Assembly: GCA_016290905.1 (NCBI GenBank)
Contig: JAEEVO010000023.1
Coordinates: 1 to 34,059, forward strand
DNA: 34,059 nt
Direction of reading: 5' to 3'
Source: Lachnospiraceae bacterium
Lineage (GTDB): Bacteria > Bacillota > Clostridia > Lachnospirales > Lachnospiraceae
The notes under the pieces: generated by a model
What the model was told of the DNA's origin: nothing
What the model saw: only the letters and a program-made list of their open reading frames with translations
The model's database searches: none
Shown: positions 30,100 to 34,059 of the stretch, one piece after another
How the letters are laid out: every line of letters begins with the position of its first letter
How positions within the stretch are numbered: position 1 is the first letter of the stretch
Program-made: the position numbers and the translations under genes

Positions 30100-31389
30100 A
30101 TGGATATAAAAAACAACGATAAGGAGTTCATTGCAAATACGTATGCGCGTTTTGACCTTGAACTCGTTAAAGGAAAAGGTTCTCTTTTATATGATGAGAA
30201 CGATAAAGAATACATAGATCTGGGAACAGGTATCGCAGTAAACATCTTCGGTGCGGGAGATGAAGAGTGGAAGCAGGCAGTCATTGACCAGTTGAATATG
30301 ATACCCCATACTTCAAACCTCTATTACAGTGTTCCCCAGGTCAAGCTTGCAAAGCTGCTCTGTGAGCAGACGGGAATGAAAAAGGTATTTTTCGGAAATT
30401 CCGGCGCAGAGGCAAATGAATGTGCCATTAAGGCTGCCCGTAAGTATTCATCCGATAAATACGGAGACGACAGGAATGTAATCGTGACTCTGGTAAACAG
30501 CTTCCACGGACGTACGATAACAACACTTTCGGCAACCGGACAGGATGTTTTCCACAAGAGCTTCGGACCTTTTACCGAAGGATTTGTATATGCGACGGCA
30601 AATGATTTCGATTCTGTAAAAAAACTCTGTGCAAACAACAAAGTTTGTGCTATAATGATGGAACTTGTTCAGGGCGAGGGCGGAGTCATCGCTTTGGAGC
30701 CCGGATTTGTAAAGCAGGTTGCAGATTACTGTAAGGAGAATGATTATCTCCTGGTGATCGATGAGGTTCAGACCGGAAACGGCAGGACCGGTGCACTCTA
30801 TGCATTTATGAATTACGGAATCCAGCCGGATATCGTTTCAACCGCAAAGGGTGTTGCCGGCGGACTTCCGATGGGTGCGTGCCTGCTCGGTGAAAAGTGT
30901 AAGGATACGCTTGGTGTCAGCGCACACGGATCCACATTCGGCGGAAATCCGGTTGTTGCAGCCGGTGCCTACAACGTAATCTCAAGGATTAACGACGAGC
31001 TTCTCAAAGGAGTTAAGGAACGTTCGAAATACATAATCGAAAAGATTACATTACTTAAGCTTGATGATAACTTCGTTCCGGTTGGAGTAACAGATGAAGC
31101 AAAGGATATTTCCGCAATTGATGCTTCAACAGTTGAAGATATAATCAAAAATTATAAATTCGGCATATGGCCTTCACTTCGTCCGGGTGTCGTATCAGTT
31201 TCGGGAATGGGACTCATGCTCGGTATTGAGACCGAAAAGGAAGCAAAGAAGATAGTTAACGAGGCTATCGAAAAAGGAGTCATCACACTTACAGCAAAGA
31301 CTAAGGTAAGACTTCTTCCGGCACTTAACATTCCGATGGAGCTGCTTGAAAAAGCACTTGCAACACTGCTTGAAATAATCGCTGCGTGA
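30100..31389 (+). CDS. argD: acetylornithine aminotransferase
   Basis: A PLP-dependent class III aminotransferase making N-acetylornithine from the semialdehyde and glutamate. The PLP lysine is Lys250 in STAKGVAGGLPMGA. Upstream come 'FFGNSGAEANECAIKAAR', SFHGRT and the DEVQTGNGRTG loop that binds the cofactor ring. Length 429, slightly above the usual 390-400, with a longer stretch near 340. AGGAAAGGA (30083-30091) sets the start at ATG 30100; the in-frame TTG at 30079 lies in a repeat. It is cut off from argB by about 600 bases of inserted sequence, so it may need its own promoter, which I do not see. Confidence 0.94.
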   Translation: MDIKNNDKEFIANTYARFDLELVKGKGSLLYDENDKEYIDLGTGIAVNIFGAGDEEWKQAVIDQLNMIPHTSNLYYSVPQVKLAKLLCEQTGMKKVFFGNSGAEANECAIKAARKYSSDKYGDDRNVIVTLVNSFHGRTITTLSATGQDVFHKSFGPFTEGFVYATANDFDSVKKLCANNKVCAIMMELVQGEGGVIALEPGFVKQVADYCKENDYLLVIDEVQTGNGRTGALYAFMNYGIQPDIVSTAKGVAGGLPMGACLLGEKCKDTLGVSAHGSTFGGNPVVAAGAYNVISRINDELLKGVKERSKYIIEKITLLKLDDNFVPVGVTDEAKDISAIDASTVEDIIKNYKFGIWPSLRPGVVSVSGMGLMLGIETEKEAKKIVNEAIEKGVITLTAKTKVRLLPALNIPMELLEKALATLLEIIAA

Positions 31390-31443
31390 TATGTTATCAT
31401 AGATTAAAAAGCATTTTTCGTAAATAATTTTGGATGGTAAAAA

Positions 31444-31758
31444 ATGAATATAGAAATCAGTAAAGACAAACCCTGGTATCACGGAAGCAATCTGGTTTTT
31501 GATACTTTGAGGACCGGCAGTACCATTACACAGTGGAAGGAATTGGCCGAGGCATTTTCTCATCAGCCGAGCCGATTAAGCTATGACGATGATGGGAAGA
31601 TTTATCAGAACGGAACCGAACCCGGATATTTGTACATGATCGATGAACCGGTTGAAGTCGGAGTAGATATTTATCAGCATCCGCAGACAGTTATGGATCC
31701 AAATGTCGAGTTTTTAACAAAGAGACCATTAAAATTAAAGTTATTGGGGAAAGTTTAA
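31444..31758 (+). CDS. small Arr-like ADP-ribosyltransferase-fold candidate
   Basis: 104 residues, set between argD and argF (21 bases before argF), so translated from the arginine operon message. The start WYHGSNLVFDTLRTGSTITQ and the end pattern 'GYLYMIDEP', then LTKRPLKLKLLG, resemble the order of strands in Arr (rifampin ADP-ribosyltransferase) proteins, which begin FYHGT and end with a 'YVVEP' then 'REPLRVVG' pair. The tyrosine that Arr uses after the first strand is not plain here, so NAD+ chemistry is doubtful. The family appears in gut Firmicutes as a hypothetical protein as I recall it. The gene is convincing (GGATGG ribosome site); the fold is an inference. Confidence 0.7.
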   Translation: MNIEISKDKPWYHGSNLVFDTLRTGSTITQWKELAEAFSHQPSRLSYDDDGKIYQNGTEPGYLYMIDEPVEVGVDIYQHPQTVMDPNVEFLTKRPLKLKLLGKV

Positions 31759-31779
31759 AGAAAGGAAAAGGTTGATAAA

Positions 31780-32691
31780 ATGATGAAACATTTACTGAAA
31801 TTACAGGATTTAACACCGGATGAGCTGACAGGCATTCTTAATCTTGCAGATCAGCTTAAATACGAGAAGAAGCATAATATTGCTCATGAGCATTTAAAGG
31901 GACAGACGCTCGGAATGATCTTCACGAAGTCGTCGACAAGAACCCGTGTATCGTTCGAAGTAGGTATGTATCAGTTGGGAGGAAGCGCACTTTTTTTAAG
32001 CGACAAGGATATCCAGCTCGGACGCGGTGAGCCCATAAAGGATACAGCTCGTGTACTTTCACGTATGCTTGACGGCATCATGATCCGTACATTTGCTCAG
32101 CAGGATGTTGAAGATCTTGCTACATACGGTTCCATACCGATCATCAACGGACTTACCGATTACTGCCATCCCTGCCAGGTACTCGCAGACCTTATGACCA
32201 TCAGGGAATACAAGCAGAGCCTTAAGGGTCTTAAGTTTACCTTTATCGGTGACGGAAACAATATGGCCAACTCGATCATTGCAGGAGGTATCCTTTCGGG
32301 TATGAAGGTTGCCATCGGATGTCCCGATAATCATCGTCCCGACGAAAAGCTCTGTGAGTGGGCATATAAGAGCGGTGACCTTACAATTACAAGCGACATC
32401 ATGAGCGCTGCCGAGGGAGCAGATGTAATTTATACGGATGTTTGGGCTTCAATGGGCCAGGAAGGCGAAGCAGAGCAGCGTAGGAAGGATTTTGCAGGAT
32501 ATCAGGTAAATGACAAGCTGATGAGCGTTACCAACAATGCTATGGTTCTTCATTGCCTGCCCGCACATCGCGGCGAGGAGATTACCGATGAGGTATTCGA
32601 GGCTCATGCAAACGAGATCTTTGATGAGGCTGAGAATCGTCTCCATGCAGAGAAAGCCGTTATGGTTAAGCTTATGAAGAAGGGAAAATGA
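31780..32691 (+). CDS. argF: ornithine carbamoyltransferase
   Basis: Makes citrulline from ornithine and carbamoyl phosphate in the cytoplasm, sixth step. Carbamoyl-phosphate motif SSTRTR (51-56) and the ornithine motif HCLPAHRG (258-265) are intact; an intermediate HPCQVLAD stretch completes the site. Length 303 is normal. Two adjacent ATGs are possible starts (31780, 31783). The final ATGA overlaps the start of the next gene. Confidence 0.96.
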   Translation: MMKHLLKLQDLTPDELTGILNLADQLKYEKKHNIAHEHLKGQTLGMIFTKSSTRTRVSFEVGMYQLGGSALFLSDKDIQLGRGEPIKDTARVLSRMLDGIMIRTFAQQDVEDLATYGSIPIINGLTDYCHPCQVLADLMTIREYKQSLKGLKFTFIGDGNNMANSIIAGGILSGMKVAIGCPDNHRPDEKLCEWAYKSGDLTITSDIMSAAEGADVIYTDVWASMGQEGEAEQRRKDFAGYQVNDKLMSVTNNAMVLHCLPAHRGEEITDEVFEAHANEIFDEAENRLHAEKAVMVKLMKKGK

Positions 32692-33194
32692 AAATGAGAA
32701 AAGTCTTCTCTATCGTAGTTTCGAATACTTCAGGTGTTTTGAGCCGTGTATCAGGTCTTTTCTCGAGACGCGGATACAATATCATGAGCCTTACCGTGGC
32801 TGAAACGGAGAAGCCCGAGTATTCCAGAATGACAGTGGTTGCCGACGGTGATGAAAAGATACTTGAGCAGATAAAGAACCAGCTCTATAAACTGGAAGAT
32901 GTAAAGGATATCATTGAGCTTAAGAGCAGGGAAGCAGTCTGCCGCGAGCTTATGATCATAAAGATAGGCGTGACAACCGAGCAGAGAAATAATCTTGTTG
33001 CCCTGGCTGATATATTCAGGGCGAAGGTTGTGGATGTATCCGTAGATTCCATGATGCTTGAGCTTACCGGCAACCAGGACAAGCTTGATTCGTTCATAAG
33101 GATGCTCAGGGATTACACGATAATCGAAATGGTTCGAACCGGTGTAACCGGACTTATGCGCGCCGATTATGAGGCATACAGGGACAATGTCTGA
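32688..33194 (+). CDS. ilvN: acetolactate synthase small (regulatory) subunit
   Basis: The regulatory subunit that gives valine feedback to acetolactate synthase. An N-terminal ACT domain (about 3-80, starting VFSIVVSNTSGVLSRVSGLF and 'RRGYNIMSL') and the C-terminal domain starting CRELMIIK are both full length, 168 residues. The ATG of the chosen start overlaps the argF stop by 4 bases (ATGA), so translation is coupled; ATG 32694 is the alternative. No catalytic subunit gene (ilvB) lies within the window, which is uncommon. Confidence 0.93.
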   Translation: MKMRKVFSIVVSNTSGVLSRVSGLFSRRGYNIMSLTVAETEKPEYSRMTVVADGDEKILEQIKNQLYKLEDVKDIIELKSREAVCRELMIIKIGVTTEQRNNLVALADIFRAKVVDVSVDSMMLELTGNQDKLDSFIRMLRDYTIIEMVRTGVTGLMRADYEAYRDNV

Positions 33195-33221
33195 GAGGTG
33201 TCTGAAAGCTATTGGGTCAAT

Positions 33222-33292
33222 GTCATTCTGAACGGAGCAAAGAAACTATGCCTCTTATACAATAAGATCTTTAGCTGAAGCCCGGGATGATA
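33222..33292. repeat. family A repeat, degenerate copy
   Basis: GTCATTCTGAACGGAGCAAA at the left and GCTGAAGCCCGGGATGAT at the right are worn inverted arms of the repeat seen whole at 16069-16132. It occupies most of the gap between ilvN and the Mrp-type gene. Confidence 0.6.
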
Positions 33293-33301
33293 AAATGCAG
33301 G

Positions 33302-33330
33302 TTGACTTAAATGTTTTAATACTGTAACCT
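33302..33330 (+). promoter_or_regulatory. possible promoter of the Mrp-type gene
   Basis: TTGACT at 33302-33307, 17 bases, TAACCT at 33325-33330. A good -35 with a weak -10. Confidence 0.5.
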
Positions 33331-33382
33331 TGATCAAGACAAGTAATTGAATTTTTATGAAAATATATAAGGAGTTTTTAAA

Positions 33383-34059
33383 ATGAGTGACGGCTGTACA
33401 CATGACTGTTCAACCTGCCAGGTTGATTGTGAGTCAAAGAAAACGGATTTCAGAGCATATCTGAACAAGAACAGTAAAGTAAGAAAGGTTATCGGTGTTG
33501 TAAGCGGTAAGGGTGGAGTAGGAAAGAGCTTTGTTACTTCGTTCCTTTCGGTTCTCATGAAGAGACGCGGATACAGCGTAGGTATACTTGACGCTGATAT
33601 CACCGGTCCTTCAATCCCCGCAGCTTTCAATATCCATGAGAAGGCTCTCGGTACCGATCTTGGGATCATGCCTGCCATCACAAGCAAGGGAATACAGATG
33701 ATCTCGGTAAACATGATGCTTGAAAAGGAGGATACTCCCGTTATATGGAGAGGTCCCGTTATTGCAGGCGTTGTAAAGCAGTTCTGGACAGATGTTTTCT
33801 GGAACAATATAGATGTAATGTTTGTGGATATGCCTCCCGGAACAGGCGATGTACCGCTTACGGTATTCCAGAGCCTGCCTGTAGACGGTATCATAGTGGT
33901 TACTAGCCCTCAGGAGCTTGTATCCATGGTAGTATCAAAGGCTGTAAACATGGCTAATGAGATGAAGGTACCCATCTTAGGACTTGTAGAAAACTACAGT
34001 TATGTAGAGTGTCCTACATGTAAGGAGAAGATTGAAGTATTCGGTGAGAGCCATGCAGA
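33383..34059 (+). CDS. Mrp/NBP35-type Fe-S carrier ATPase, 3' end outside window
   Basis: A P-loop ATPase that holds and delivers iron-sulfur clusters. The first 225 residues are present. They start with a cysteine cluster CTHDCSTCQVDC (C-x3-C-x2-C-x3-C), like the N-terminal cluster site of Nbp35, then 'VSGKGGVGKS' (deviant Walker A), 'LDADITGPSIP', DMPPGTGD and 'ENYSYVECPTCKE', whose CPTC matches the shared C-terminal cluster motif. AAGGAG (33369-33374) sets the ATG at 33383. The frame is open to the window end; no stop is reached. Confidence 0.92.
   Translation, partial: MSDGCTHDCSTCQVDCESKKTDFRAYLNKNSKVRKVIGVVSGKGGVGKSFVTSFLSVLMKRRGYSVGILDADITGPSIPAAFNIHEKALGTDLGIMPAITSKGIQMISVNMMLEKEDTPVIWRGPVIAGVVKQFWTDVFWNNIDVMFVDMPPGTGDVPLTVFQSLPVDGIIVVTSPQELVSMVVSKAVNMANEMKVPILGLVENYSYVECPTCKEKIEVFGESHA

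Noticed and set aside
1-34059. CRISPR arrays, tRNA or rRNA genes, prophage or integrase genes
   Set aside because: None seen on reading; no regularly spaced repeats and no recognisable RNA genes.

Overview
This window looks like chromosome from a low-to-mid G+C Clostridia member, most likely a Lachnospiraceae (Butyrivibrio-like) gut or rumen bacterium. The reasons are the protein sequences (ZapA, the long U32 peptidase, Asp23-FakA, a CIRCE-controlled ClpB, LytTR/GHKL signalling), the many TTGACA-17-TATAAT promoters, the AGGAGG ribosome sites, and short hairpin repeats of a kind common in gut Clostridia. No rRNA, tRNA, CRISPR array or prophage was seen. The family call is inference from sequence style, not from a database search.

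Layout. 1-3732: mgtE (Mg2+ channel) with a structured leader, then argS. 3757-4937: a membrane protein with an outside SH3-like domain, ending at a bidirectional terminator shared with convergent argH (minus strand). 6437-9369: zapA overlapping a long U32 peptidase. 9382-10531: Nudix hydrolase and GtrA-like membrane protein. 10534-13822: an RlmI-type rRNA methyltransferase, a membrane GGDEF-EAL protein and a 65-residue protein. 13812-16046: Asp23 and FakA, a usual Firmicutes pair. 16002-16349 has no gene; it holds the fakA terminator, two hairpin repeats and the CIRCE/clpB promoter. 16350-18935: clpB. 18981-24263: LytTR regulator, GHKL kinase, a two-TM protein and an ABC exporter, resembling the NatK/NatR-NatA/NatB arrangement of Bacillus. 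24347-26150: a lipoprotein with a C-terminal YARHG domain.

26167-33194 is the arginine cluster argC-argJ-argB-[insertion]-argD-[small ART-like ORF]-argF, followed by an acetolactate synthase small subunit gene overlapping argF. With ArgJ present the acetyl group is recycled, so glutamate goes to citrulline through these gene products. ArgH, the last step, lies 20 kb away on the other strand, and argG is not in the window. The window ends inside an Mrp/NBP35-type Fe-S carrier ATPase gene (33383 onward).

The most notable non-standard items are: (1) the mgtE leader, which folds into a three-stem junction closed by a 13-bp helix and has a CCTCC that can pair either with an upstream GGAGG or with the mgtE ribosome site; (2) a roughly 500-bp element between argB and argD, with about 52-bp terminal inverted repeats around a DUF559 endonuclease-like gene broken by one stop codon, with solo copies of its ends elsewhere in the window; (3) perfect palindromes on the promoters of argC and the methyltransferase gene; (4) a small Arr-like ADP-ribosyltransferase-fold candidate inside the arginine operon.
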